The notes under the pieces were generated by a model. That model was not told the origin of the DNA. It saw only the letters and a program-made list of their open reading frames with translations, and did no database searches. Shown here piece after piece: positions 15,674-22,048 of a DNA stretch of 24,154 bases. Position 1 is the first letter of the stretch, and every line of letters begins with the position of its first letter. Position numbers and translations under genes: made by a program. The DNA is from a virus, in the IMG/VR virus record IMGVR_UViG_3300018077_000100, positions 1 through 24,154 of that record, one strand, 5' to 3'.

Positions 15674-17097
15674 ACCGTCCTCCAGCTATCCGCAGTCTCT
15701 TTCTCCCGAAACCAGTCTTTCACCCGTTTCTCGTCTTTCTTCTTCACTTCCGACAACCAGGGACGGCTCATGCAGGCATAACGCACGTCGTCCGCGCAAT
15801 GATCTTCCTGATTGTCATCAATATCCTCCGGATGCCGCTCGTCCATTACAATATCCGGCATGGTTCTCCAGAAACCGTCATGACAATTCTTCGTGGCGTA
15901 GAGCATCGGTCCTTCTTCATCCCCGCCGATCCTCTGCCTCATTTGCACATACCCCACCAGACGCGAGTTATCCGCCCGTCTCAGCACGATACCACGTCTC
16001 AACATCAATTCAGCTATCGAGGGGCCGCCATCTACTTTCCACATCGAGGGGTCGGCGGCGATATAGGAGAGTTTTCTCTCCCCGGTTCTCGCCTTCATCA
16101 TCCCAGCCACGTCCTCGGCTTCTTTTCTCAATCCTTCATTGGGTTTTCCGTTCCAGCCGTAAACTTCGTTCCAGCGGATGATCGCCCCCCGGCGATATAA
16201 TCTCCCGTCAGGTAATTGATTGCCATTCGCGACAGTCCAGACTCCGAAACTAAAAGGTCTGGTAGAACCCCAGTCGAACGACCCGAAACACATCCAATCT
16301 TCCGGCGGGGTGAAAGGCTCGATGCAATGAAGGTCCCGTCTCAACTTTTCAAAGGCGGCTCCCGCGATAATATCCCAGTCGCCTTCCAACATGGCTCTTA
16401 CCAGATTATCCGCCCCCAGACCTCTTAGCCTATCGGCATACTCCGGGTCGTCGTGGGTGAGATACGGATTGTCCTGAAGCTTTGCGGGAATGAACTGTCG
16501 CAACATCCCGCCTTCCTCCGGAGAAGCGCGCCAGATCGTAAGTGAAGGCTTGGGAGAAACCCAGGTTCGTTTGACCCACTGATGGCCTATGGAGCCTGGA
16601 TTGGAGGCCACTTCGATCCGCGGGAGTTTTGACGCATATTGTTCTGGGACTTTCAAACCAGCGCGTCTTACCCGGCTTCTGAGGAAGCGATACTGATATT
16701 CCGTGAAATGAACCAGCTCGTCCATCATGAGCACATGGATTTCAGCCCCCCGGTACTTCTCCACATCGTTCTCGGAATCGCAATAACACAGATGCAGGAC
16801 CGAGCCGTGCCAGAACTCGAACTCGTTCTCGACCGACTTGTACTTGACGAGCGTGGATTGAAGATGTTCCTGAAGCATCACATGAAAGGAAGTCGGTCCT
16901 CTCAGGTGATTGTCTCTAAGATCGGGCAGGGTACGACGAAAGAGATAAACCTGAATTCCAGGAACTTCCAGACACCAACGAATAGCGGAGACTCGTAAGA
17001 GATAGCTTTTCGCGCCTCCGGCGGCTCCGCCAAAAAGCACTTCAGTCGCCTCAGTTTGAAACGCCAGCGATTGTTTTGGGAGAAGATTTATTTCCAC
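15670..17097 (-). CDS. Terminase large subunit (DNA packaging motor)
   Basis: Pumps DNA into the procapsid and cuts the concatemer. The 475 residues show the ATPase part, with a Walker A-like GGAAGGAKS (23-31) and a Walker B LMMDE (123-127) carrying the catalytic glutamate, then the nuclease part with acidic residues FGSFDWGS (D275), AADPSMW (D349) and HCADDVRYA (D436/D437). This is the common phage terminase layout and a usual length. It uses a GTG start at 17097, five bases after the stop of a 56-residue gene, with only a distant G-rich ribosome site. It is unrelated by position to the early genes and heads the main late gene block. Confidence 0.9.
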   Translation of the reverse strand: MEINLLPKQSLAFQTEATEVLFGGAAGGAKSYLLRVSAIRWCLEVPGIQVYLFRRTLPDLRDNHLRGPTSFHVMLQEHLQSTLVKYKSVENEFEFWHGSVLHLCYCDSENDVEKYRGAEIHVLMMDELVHFTEYQYRFLRSRVRRAGLKVPEQYASKLPRIEVASNPGSIGHQWVKRTWVSPKPSLTIWRASPEEGGMLRQFIPAKLQDNPYLTHDDPEYADRLRGLGADNLVRAMLEGDWDIIAGAAFEKLRRDLHCIEPFTPPEDWMCFGSFDWGSTRPFSFGVWTVANGNQLPDGRLYRRGAIIRWNEVYGWNGKPNEGLRKEAEDVAGMMKARTGERKLSYIAADPSMWKVDGGPSIAELMLRRGIVLRRADNSRLVGYVQMRQRIGGDEEGPMLYATKNCHDGFWRTMPDIVMDERHPEDIDDNQEDHCADDVRYACMSRPWLSEVKKKDEKRVKDWFREKETADSWRTV

Positions 17098-17101
17098 TTC
17101 A

Positions 17102-17272
17102 CTAACGCCCCCGACCTGCTTTCTTCACCACATAGTTCGCCAGTCTCACCGCAGAGGCATCACTACCCGTTTTGCTTAACTGCCGGTTGGCCACCTCCGA
17201 CCACAACCTGGCTAAAGACCCCCGCTGGGCCTTGCTGGTGTGCTTCAGAGCATCTTTGGGACTCCAAGGCAT
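17102..17272 (-). CDS. 56-residue phage protein before TerL
   Basis: A short gene starting MPWSPKDALKHTSKAQRGSL and ending VVKKAGRGR. The pattern of an MPWxPKDA start, a KA/R run, W, VAN, then RLANxVV resembles a common family of small phage proteins of unknown function. A GGGGG tract lies about eight bases upstream of the ATG, five bases after the previous stop. It ends five bases before TerL. Small size and strong neighbour packing, plus the family resemblance, support it as real. Confidence 0.65.
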   Translation of the reverse strand: MPWSPKDALKHTSKAQRGSLARLWSEVANRQLSKTGSDASAVRLANYVVKKAGRGR

Positions 17273-17277
17273 GCGCG

Positions 17278-17529
17278 TTACCCCCGTCCCCTTCTGCGCC
17301 TCATGTATTCCCGCTGGTAGGCGTTGTAGGCTTCACGGGTCCTCCGATTGGCTGTCCGCGACACCAAGTGCACTGGGGGTTTCCCTCGCTTATCGATAAC
17401 CAATACCTCAATTACCCTATCTTCTTCGTTAGTCACATCCGTTAGTCGCTCGCCGTTAGTCGCAAGCCTTAAAGCTACTTCACACCTCATCCCCGGCAGA
17501 TGATTTCTATGACAGGCAAGACAAGTCAT
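17278..17529 (-). CDS. Small zinc-motif protein, 83 residues, between terminase genes
   Basis: The N-terminus MTCLACHRNHLPGMRC holds CxxCxxxH and a later Cys, a likely zinc site. The centre is a charged strand region and the C-terminus is strongly basic (REAYNAYQREYMRRRRGRG), suggesting contact with nucleic acid. It lies between the TerS-like and TerL genes and is five bases from the next gene. The ribosome site is weak. It may be a packaging or host-takeover accessory. No function is known to me for this family. Confidence 0.55.
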   Translation of the reverse strand: MTCLACHRNHLPGMRCEVALRLATNGERLTDVTNEEDRVIEVLVIDKRGKPPVHLVSRTANRRTREAYNAYQREYMRRRRGRG

Positions 17530-17694
17530 TTGTAACAGGTAGATTTAGGCAAAGGTGAATATATGGCCACAAACCGCCCCCTTGAGCCCAATAGGCGAAG
17601 GTAGCCCCCCCTATCGAGCTGGACCAGGTAGGAAAGCATGCTTACTGCCATTTGTCATAATGTAGTTTATACGAAGCGGCAGTGCAGCAAAAAC

Positions 17695-18255
17695 CTATTT
17701 ATCAACGGGTTGCTGATGCTCTATCGTAATCGGGCTAGGCTGATCTGACTGAAGCAGCGCAGCATTCGGCATGGGTGCAACAGTGATCGAGAAAACAGGG
17801 ACAATATTGACGGTCATCTCCTGCTTCGCACCATAGAGGTGAGGACGTCGGCGCTCATAGTCCATACGGGCGAAGCGGGCCATGCGTTCTCCGCGCATAA
17901 CGTTCACGGGCAACTGCGAGGTCTCAAGCACCTCATCGGCCTGAGATATTCTGGCGGTGAGTGCTCGTGTGACTAAGTTATTGTGCTGCTCGTCTCCCAG
18001 TCCGCCCAGCAACCACGCGTAGACTCCATGACGGGTTACTCCATGCTTATTGGCTATCTGCTGCAGTGTGGCGCCGTGTGAGTAATCGTCGAGGGCCTTT
18101 TTGATGTCTTCTGGCTTGTTCGAGAGCGAATTCAGGAATTGACCGTTATTCCTGCGAGGTGAGAAATCCTGAGTTTCCAAGGGACGACCTGGCTTACGCT
18201 TACCGCGCTTGATTCCCTTGTCTATACGCTTCTGGAGGATTTCGGACTCAGCCAT
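17695..18255 (-). CDS. Terminase small subunit-like protein
   Basis: Likely the DNA-recognition part of the packaging motor. The 186 residues start with a basic region (KRGKRKPGRPLETQ), then a helix-turn-helix-like segment GATLQQIANKHGVTRHGVYAW (about 62-82), and end with MARFARMDYERRRPHLYGAKQ followed by a strand-rich tail. This resembles the DNA-binding and oligomer-forming layout of small terminases, and it precedes TerL with two small genes between. The start at 18255 has no strong Shine-Dalgarno. A DNA-binding regulator is the main alternative. Confidence 0.65.
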   Translation of the reverse strand: MAESEILQKRIDKGIKRGKRKPGRPLETQDFSPRRNNGQFLNSLSNKPEDIKKALDDYSHGATLQQIANKHGVTRHGVYAWLLGGLGDEQHNNLVTRALTARISQADEVLETSQLPVNVMRGERMARFARMDYERRRPHLYGAKQEMTVNIVPVFSITVAPMPNAALLQSDQPSPITIEHQQPVDK

Positions 18256-18387
18256 TTAGACTTGCTCTAAGTGACGCCCATCAATCAAGAGTGACGTTTT
18301 GCGCCAGCCCTGAATGGTGTCGGGATTTCGGCAGGCTGATTTCATACTGCTTTTTCCTAAGGTTTATCATGGCCTAAATCTTGCTGT
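18256..18387. promoter_or_regulatory. Divergent intergenic region with two AGTGACG repeats
   Basis: The space between the leftward late genes and the first rightward early run should contain start signals for both. AGTGACG occurs twice, at 18270-18276 and 18290-18296, exactly 20 bases apart, about two turns of DNA, so one protein face could read both copies. No convincing -35/-10 pair was found on either strand. Confidence 0.35.
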
Positions 18388-18615
18388 ATGTCCAGTAGAA
18401 AGGCCAATGTGACTAAGACCCTACAACGCATCAAAGCACATCCGGCAGTCAGCGATGCCTTAACCGATTCTGACGGAACGTGGATATACCTAAAGAGCGG
18501 TTGGAAACCTATTGGGTGTCCAGGTGAACACGTTATCGTCGAGGATACGGTTATTGTCGCTGCACGTAGATTGCGCGACATTGAATCGTGCAACTGCGAC
18601 CAATGCAAGTTCTAG
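18388..18615 (+). CDS. 75-residue phage protein, unknown function
   Basis: First gene of the rightward run. It reads DSDGTWIYLKSGWKPIGCPG then VIVEDTVIVAARRLRDIESCNC and ends CDQCKF. The middle resembles small phage proteins with a DGxWIYLKxGW signature and a following EDT helix. Two cysteine pairs near the end (CNCDQC) may hold a metal. There is no visible Shine-Dalgarno before the ATG at 18388. The antisense frame is longer but looks non-coding, while this strand has the family-like pattern and the same direction as its neighbours. Confidence 0.55.
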   Translation: MSSRKANVTKTLQRIKAHPAVSDALTDSDGTWIYLKSGWKPIGCPGEHVIVEDTVIVAARRLRDIESCNCDQCKF

Positions 18616-18641
18616 TATCACTCACTCAATGGAGGCGAACG

Positions 18642-18824
18642 ATGAAAACGCTGGCTAACAGAACTTTCGCTTCAGGCCAAGCCATCAAGATTTTAGAGGA
18701 CTTGGTAGCGGCATGGCGTAATGGAGAATTTGGCAACACACGAGGCGGAATTCTTAGCGCCCCGTCCTACGTTCAAAAGGCCGTTTTATTTCTGGCCGAT
18801 TTGGACGATGCGGATCAGAAATGA
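18642..18824 (+). CDS. 60-residue phage protein, unknown function
   Basis: I set the start at 18642 because GGAGG lies six bases before this ATG; an upstream ATG in the same frame would begin inside the previous gene without a ribosome site. The product starts MKTLANRTFASGQAIKILED, is mostly helical and ends in an acidic FLADLDDADQK. Its TGA overlaps the next ATG at 18821, so the next gene is probably translationally coupled. I recognise no family. Confidence 0.6.
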   Translation: MKTLANRTFASGQAIKILEDLVAAWRNGEFGNTRGGILSAPSYVQKAVLFLADLDDADQK

Positions 18825-18985
18825 TTGCAACCCAAGTCGGCAACGGGATAGGGACCGACCGGGTGGGGCCCGTGATAGCCCCTCAATATTCTAACCCGAC
18901 GCCAGCCGGATGCTGGCAGCCAGGAATAATGTTCACTCGACGTCGTTACATTCTGACACTTAACCAAGGAGATAACAATGGGTGA
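18821..18985 (+). CDS. 54-residue coupled small protein, unknown function
   Basis: The ATG forms an ATGA with the previous stop. The frame stays open through an otherwise empty space and ends at TGA 18983-18985, overlapping the start of the next gene. The sequence has a G/V/P-rich first half (TQVGNGIGTDRVGPVIAPQ) and TRRRYILTLNQGDNNG at the end. The next gene's Shine-Dalgarno (AAGGAG) lies inside it. Fit between neighbours is good, but the codons also hold G-rich words that could be structural, so this is a moderate call. Confidence 0.5.
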   Translation: MIATQVGNGIGTDRVGPVIAPQYSNPTPAGCWQPGIMFTRRRYILTLNQGDNNG

Positions 18986-19586
18986 ATACGCCCGCATTGG
19001 TAGCAACCGCATCAAGATCGGCACCTGTGAGAACATGTATTACTTGCGTTTCGAGGACCGGGACAAAGTTACGCCTGTCCCGCACAGCTTGAACCCGAGC
19101 ACCTGTCAAAATCTTTTTTGGCGCTTGCCCTTCCCTGATGAGGACACTAACGGGCCAGGCAACTACAAGGATTTCAGCCGCGGCCTGCGGCTCTATCGCA
19201 TTCTCAAGGACCGGGAAAACTCGTTCCGGCCCGAGCGTGTAGAGGATTTCGAGGATCCAGAAACAATCAGCGATCCCGGCATCATTCAGCTGAGCCACCA
19301 AGCAAGCGGACTTCTGCTCAACGTCCCCTGTTACCACGGTCTAGGACTACCGCCCGTCCAGAAACCTATACAAGCCTTCTGGAACGGTAAAGGCCATTCG
19401 TTTGAACTCGCTCACGTGAAAAACCACACGGGACGCGGTTTGATGCCCGTCGTACACTGTCGGCATTGTAGCCACATGTGGCGTTACGAATGGTCGGCTG
19501 TCTTGCCGTATGTGCAAGATTCCGAAATGTTAGCGCGACTGACCGCCTACGCCGCGCAATGCAGCCCGGAAGCCAAGGCCGCATAG
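18978..19586 (+). CDS. 202-residue phage protein with CxxC motif, unknown function
   Basis: A strong AAGGAG lies seven bases before the ATG. The product starts MGEYARIGSNRIKIGTCENM, has a long middle region with many charged and proline residues, and contains CRHCSHMWRYEW (about 161-172), which could hold a metal with cysteines and histidine. It is the largest gene of the rightward run and is followed by an HNH-like zinc protein nine bases later. Function cannot be assigned from the sequence. Confidence 0.7.
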   Translation: MGEYARIGSNRIKIGTCENMYYLRFEDRDKVTPVPHSLNPSTCQNLFWRLPFPDEDTNGPGNYKDFSRGLRLYRILKDRENSFRPERVEDFEDPETISDPGIIQLSHQASGLLLNVPCYHGLGLPPVQKPIQAFWNGKGHSFELAHVKNHTGRGLMPVVHCRHCSHMWRYEWSAVLPYVQDSEMLARLTAYAAQCSPEAKAA

Positions 19587-19595
19587 GGGAACACC

Positions 19596-19994
19596 ATGAC
19601 AGAGAAGCGCATAAGCACGCCTGAGAGGCTTGAGCAGTGGCGCAGATATGGTGCCAAGCGCCGCGCTCAAGCTGGGTATCGTGGACGTGCTCGCAAGTGG
19701 GAAATGGCGTATGAGCAGCGCACCAAATCGAAACCTGAAAAAATGGCGCGCAAAGCAGCCAACATGAAGCGATACCGCAACGACCCGCGACATAGGGCAA
19801 AGCATGAGGCGCGATGGATACTAAACCACGCAATCGCCTCAGGACGAATCGTTTCGCAGCCTTGTTCTAATTGCACCACGATACCTGCTCAGGCCCATCA
19901 TGCGGATTACTCCAAACCGTTGGATATAATCTGGCTGTGCCGAGCCTGTCATCAACATGAGCACGCCCGCGCTACCGGGAAGGAGGACAAATGA
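19596..19994 (+). CDS. HNH-like zinc-binding phage protein
   Basis: The 132-residue protein is basic at its N-terminus and ends with CSNCTTIPAQAHHADYSKPL then IWLCRACHQHEH. The CxxC, HHxDYxxPL and LCRxCHxxxH pattern is a common phage zinc fold related to HNH nucleases. Whether it cuts DNA is unclear because the classical HNH catalytic triad is not fully defined by eye. AGGGGA lies about seven bases before the ATG. The stop overlaps the next ATG (ATGA). A related fold is coded on the opposite strand at 22045-22452. Confidence 0.7.
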   Translation: MTEKRISTPERLEQWRRYGAKRRAQAGYRGRARKWEMAYEQRTKSKPEKMARKAANMKRYRNDPRHRAKHEARWILNHAIASGRIVSQPCSNCTTIPAQAHHADYSKPLDIIWLCRACHQHEHARATGKEDK

Positions 19995-20059
19995 CCATCG
20001 AGCTATTCTGGATTTGCTTCGCTATCTGGGCGCTCTACATCGTGAGTTGTTCCCGGTGA
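19991..20059 (+). CDS. 22-residue hydrophobic peptide, possible membrane peptide
   Basis: The ATG overlaps the previous stop and has AAGGAGG directly upstream, one of the best ribosome sites in the window. The product, MTIELFWICFAIWALYIVSC plus two residues, would be one hydrophobic helix long enough to touch or span a membrane. Its TGA overlaps a GTG of a following short frame. Size is below what gene finders accept, but the strong ribosome site supports it. Function is unknown. Confidence 0.5.
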   Translation: MTIELFWICFAIWALYIVSCSR

Positions 20060-20166
20060 GAGTCTTGCGCCGATTCTGCTATTACCTGGCTTTCAGGGTT
20101 CTGGACCCCCTGGAAAGCTTGCTAGGTTGGGTCAGGTCGATCTGGCGAGGAAGGGGTAAGGGGTAG
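20056..20166 (+). CDS. 36-residue basic/amphipathic peptide, coupled to the previous gene
   Basis: A GTG overlaps the stop of the 22-residue peptide (GTGA). The product reads VRVLRRFCYYLAFRVLDPLE then LLGWVRSIWRGRGKG, with alternating basic and hydrophobic residues that would form amphipathic helices. A 69-residue version starting at 19957 would begin inside the previous gene without a ribosome site, so I prefer the short form. Evidence is limited to frame and coupling. Confidence 0.35.
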   Translation: MRVLRRFCYYLAFRVLDPLESLLGWVRSIWRGRGKG

Positions 20167-20196
20167 GTATCCTGGAGTTATCCACAAGGAGCAAAC

Positions 20197-20448
20197 ATGA
20201 GAATCTTGTTGCTTATTCCACTCATTCTGTCGTTACAGGGCTGCTTCTTTTTCTTCTGGACTGGCGGCATGACCGATGCCCTAACCGGAGCTGAGGGCAA
20301 CCACTGTGTCGGGACCGCAGCTCAGGTCGGTAGCCAGATTAAACTGGCCGATGGCAGGATAGCAACCGTGGAAAGTCTCTCAGGGACTTCAACTAGGTGC
20401 CGGGATGAGAAACTACCGATCCGGGCAAAGCTGAAGGTTGAAGAATAG
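20197..20448 (+). CDS. Small phage lipoprotein
   Basis: The 83-residue product has a short hydrophobic signal (ILLLIPLILSL) and a lipobox-like LQGC with Cys16, where lipid would be attached after cleavage, so it is predicted to be anchored in a Gram-negative membrane. The mature part begins CFFFFWTGG and continues with NHCVGTAAQVGSQIKL, ADGRIATVESL and TSTRCRDEKLPIRAKL, resembling a small phage or prophage lipoprotein of unknown function that I recall from proteobacteria. AAGGAG lies six bases before the ATG. It is not proline-rich like the Rz1 spanin. It ends convergent with an HNH gene eight bases away. Confidence 0.75.
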   Translation: MRILLLIPLILSLQGCFFFFWTGGMTDALTGAEGNHCVGTAAQVGSQIKLADGRIATVESLSGTSTRCRDEKLPIRAKLKVEE

Positions 20449-20456
20449 GACCGGCG

Positions 20457-20813
20457 TCAGCGCCAGTTGGTAGTATCCCAATTTCCCTTTCCATGATTGC
20501 ATGGGGAACATAAAACCTGAAGATTATCGAGGCTCAGAGCTAGATGCGGGTGCGTCTTTCGCGGCAGGATATGGTCCACGTTGATTCTAATCCCGTCTTT
20601 AGGTGTGGCGCCGCAGCAGGCACAACGTGCGCCATCGCGTTTTATGGCTTCCATACGAACCTTGCGCCACTCGAAAGATTGAAGGAATCCTTCACGTCTT
20701 GAGCGTCTTTCGGCTACCTTAGCGCGTCTAAGCGCCTTCACCGCCTCACGGTTAGTTGCGAATCGCCCGAGTCCTTTCCTCAGGGCTCTCTTTATGAATA
20801 TTCCTTTACTCAT
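20457..20813 (-). CDS. HNH endonuclease
   Basis: The 118-residue protein starts MSKGIFIKRALRKGLGRFAT and ends with an HNH domain: CACCGATPKDGIRINVDHIL, a LDNLQVLCSPCN segment and KGNW. CxxC pairs bind zinc, the VDH pair supplies catalytic histidine and the second CxxC follows. HNH nucleases of this type serve packaging or homing in phages. I set the start at 20813; the same frame could be read from 21014, but that extension runs through two intrinsic terminators and a G-tract and is low in complexity. It is the last gene of the leftward run from 22452. Confidence 0.75.
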   Translation of the reverse strand: MSKGIFIKRALRKGLGRFATNREAVKALRRAKVAERRSRREGFLQSFEWRKVRMEAIKRDGARCACCGATPKDGIRINVDHILPRKTHPHLALSLDNLQVLCSPCNHGKGNWDTTNWR

Positions 20814-20838
20814 CTCTGAAAAACAAAGGGAAGGGAAA

Positions 20839-20861
20839 CCCCAAATCCCCCCCCTCCCCCC
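20839..20861 (-). other. G-tract cluster upstream of the HNH gene
   Basis: On the minus strand GGGGGG, A, GGGGGGGG, ATTT and GGGG follow in 23 bases. The spacing would allow a G-quadruplex in the RNA or DNA, 26 bases upstream of the HNH start. This could dampen translation or stop polymerase. Long single-base tracts are also prone to slippage and sequencing errors. Confidence 0.4.
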
Positions 20862-20913
20862 ATAAGATTTTAGGGTGAGGCGCGGCTGATTCCGCAAAGT
20901 CCAAAGGGAAGGG

Positions 20914-20944
20914 AAAGAAAAAGCCAGACGGTGGGCCGTCGAGC
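20914..20944 (-). terminator. Intrinsic terminator (second of two, minus strand)
   Basis: On the minus strand a stem GCTCGACGG pairs with CCGTCTGGC around a CCCA loop (one internal mismatch and one wobble), followed directly by TTTTTCTTT. It lies about 55 bases further along than the terminator at 20968-20989 and ends in the same T-run sequence. It would stop leftward transcription before the HNH gene at 20813. An alternative GAGC-GAAA-GCTC hairpin at 20941-20952 competes with the base of the stem. Confidence 0.55.
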
Positions 20945-20967
20945 TTTCGCTCTCCGTTCCGGCCCCC

Positions 20968-20989
20968 AAAGAAAAAGCCCCTAGAGGCT
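20968..20989 (-). terminator. Intrinsic terminator (first of two, minus strand)
   Basis: On the minus strand AGCCT pairs with GGGCT around a CTAG loop, followed by TTTTTCTTT. The stem is short with one wobble pair but the T-run is clear. It comes four bases after a folded RNA-like element and would end transcripts of the NinG run. The 12-base string AAAGAAAAAGCC (plus strand) marks the tails of both terminators, at 20914 and 20968. Confidence 0.5.
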
Positions 20990-20992
20990 GGT

Positions 20993-21062
20993 CTGGACGA
21001 TGCAGGAGTTGCACCGGCTCTTGCGAGCCACCAGCGACTAAGGGCTACTCCACCGCGTCCAA
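20993..21062 (-). ncRNA. Candidate structured RNA after the NinG gene
   Basis: On the minus strand TTGGACG (21062-21056) pairs with CGTCCAG (20999-20993), one end pair being a wobble. Inside, GGAGT pairs with ACTCC, and a central GGCTC-GCAA-GAGCC hairpin carries a GNRA-type loop. The 70-base span is followed by ACCA and then an intrinsic terminator, a layout resembling a short stable RNA or tRNA-like 3' end. A canonical tRNA does not fit, because D-arm and anticodon arm cannot be drawn. No gene overlaps it other than an unlikely N-terminal extension of the HNH frame near its edge. Confidence 0.4.
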
Positions 21063-21099
21063 ACGGTAGAGTAAGTCTAAGGCATCACGCTGGGATTAG

Positions 21100-21531
21100 T
21101 CAAGCCGAGTATTTAGCTATCAGGTCAAGAAAATCCTGGCGGGTGAACTTGACCGTCGTGCGCTTCAGTTCCATCAATCCATCAGCGATCCGTTGACCGT
21201 ATTGCCTGACCAATGCGAGGTAATACTCAGCCAGGTTCCCATGCTGCCAGCGGTTGCAATAACTACAAGCTCCGTGGACGTTATGCTCATCCCACCTCGT
21301 TGCCTGGTGCTGCCGGGGAATGAAATGTGAAGCTTCAAGCAGCGCATAACGATTGCAGGTATAGCACCGACCCATGCCTTTATCATCGGCATCGCGTCTA
21401 CGTATCCAAAGCGAGAAAACCTTATCGAGCTTTCGCCTGAGCGTGGATAACGCGACCTGCTTCACCCTGACGCCGGTTTTCTTCTTCGCCCGCTTCCATT
21501 CGTTCTTCAGGCTGTGGCGGTAGTTTTTCAT
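21100..21531 (-). CDS. ninG: NinG-family recombination protein
   Basis: The 143 residues match the lambda NinG (Rap) family, a structure-specific recombination nuclease. Signatures are LRRKLDKVFSLWIRRRDAD, CYTCNRYALLEASHFIPRQH, TRWDEHNVHGACSYCNRW and HGNLAEYYLALVRQYG, that is, two CxxC pairs around the family's HF and NVH motifs. The ATG lies six bases after the stop of the HTH gene. It is followed by a structured element and terminators, so it ends the main transcript of the leftward run. Lambda NinG is about 200 residues, so this is a short version. Confidence 0.85.
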   Translation of the reverse strand: MKNYRHSLKNEWKRAKKKTGVRVKQVALSTLRRKLDKVFSLWIRRRDADDKGMGRCYTCNRYALLEASHFIPRQHQATRWDEHNVHGACSYCNRWQHGNLAEYYLALVRQYGQRIADGLMELKRTTVKFTRQDFLDLIAKYSA

Positions 21532-21537
21532 CCGAAG

Positions 21538-21765
21538 TCATCCGTAAGCAATATGATTGTCCAAGGTGTAACGCACCACATGGGCTGTTCTGCCATCACG
21601 GACAGGGACTTCGGCTGGAACATGACTGATGTTAACGCCCAGTCTTTCCAATTCCCTTATTCTTTCCGACAGCCGGCAGATGCCCAAAGTGTTGAAGGCA
21701 TCTAACTGCGTTATACCTTGAGGATGTTGTTCAAGGAATTGCAATAACAGGCTATTTTGCGTCAT
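21538..21765 (-). CDS. Small helix-turn-helix phage protein
   Basis: The 75 residues read LLLQFLEQHPQGITQLDAFN then TLGICRLSERIRELERLGVN and VVRYTLDN, the pattern of a winged-helix family common in phages (TxxDAxxxLGIxRLSxRIxELxxxG). It probably binds DNA and may regulate early genes. The ATG overlaps the stop of a 40-residue membrane peptide gene, and GGGGG lies five bases upstream. NinG follows six bases after the stop. Confidence 0.75.
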   Translation of the reverse strand: MTQNSLLLQFLEQHPQGITQLDAFNTLGICRLSERIRELERLGVNISHVPAEVPVRDGRTAHVVRYTLDNHIAYG

Positions 21766-21884
21766 CGCCGCCCCCGGTAATTACGGAGGATTTTGTCAAC
21801 ATCGCTTGCCACGATACAACCTGCTATCAAGGCGAGCAGCAAAACAATTCCCAACACCAGAAATTTGATTACGTCCGTCTCCAT
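21762..21884 (-). CDS. 40-residue single-pass membrane peptide
   Basis: The frame starts METDVIKFLVLGIVLLLALI, continues AGCIVASDVDKILRNYRGRR and ends at TGA overlapping the HTH gene ATG. Residues 5-25 form one hydrophobic helix, followed by a basic tail, so an N-out/C-in single membrane segment is likely. It begins inside the end of the 59-residue gene (16-base overlap). Precise coupling on the downstream side and a clear membrane segment support it. Function unknown. Confidence 0.6.
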   Translation of the reverse strand: METDVIKFLVLGIVLLLALIAGCIVASDVDKILRNYRGRR

Positions 21885-22048
21885 GAGATTTGAACGACCC
21901 GTATCGAGAGCTTGCGCTTGGGATTCCAGAGTTCTCCAGCCATCAAAGCCTGCTTTGCGGTCGGGCGGATGGTGCGGGGGTCGAGTTCACCTCGAATGAA
22001 AGCGCCACAGCACCGTAGCGGATTGGAACGGGAGCGGGGCTTGGTCAT
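21869..22048 (-). CDS. 59-residue basic phage protein, unknown function
   Basis: The ATG overlaps the HNH-like gene stop (ATGA). The product starts MTKPRSRSNPLRCCGAFIRG, is basic, and has RTIRPTAKQALMAGELWNP then a short strand. It ends inside the beginning of the 40-residue membrane peptide gene. It has no Shine-Dalgarno of its own, so it would depend on coupling. I recognise no family. Confidence 0.5.
   Translation of the reverse strand: MTKPRSRSNPLRCCGAFIRGELDPRTIRPTAKQALMAGELWNPKRKLSIRVVQISWRRT

Noticed and set aside
17526-17639. 37-residue minus-strand frame before the small zinc gene
   Set aside because: Its stop overlaps the next ATG, but it has no ribosome site and its codons cross a G-run; composition is not convincing.
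19957-20166. 69-residue plus-strand frame
   Set aside because: Starts inside the HNH-like gene without a ribosome site; the shorter GTG start at 20056 coupled to the 22-residue peptide is preferred.
20814-21014. N-terminal extension of the HNH frame
   Set aside because: Runs through two terminator hairpins and a G-tract, is low in complexity, and adds no recognisable domain.
20993-21062. tRNA gene on the minus strand
   Set aside because: Terminal 7-pair stem, T-loop-like GTGCAACTC and ACCA are suggestive, but no D-arm or 7-base anticodon loop can be drawn and the T-stem has a mismatch. Kept only as a structured RNA candidate.
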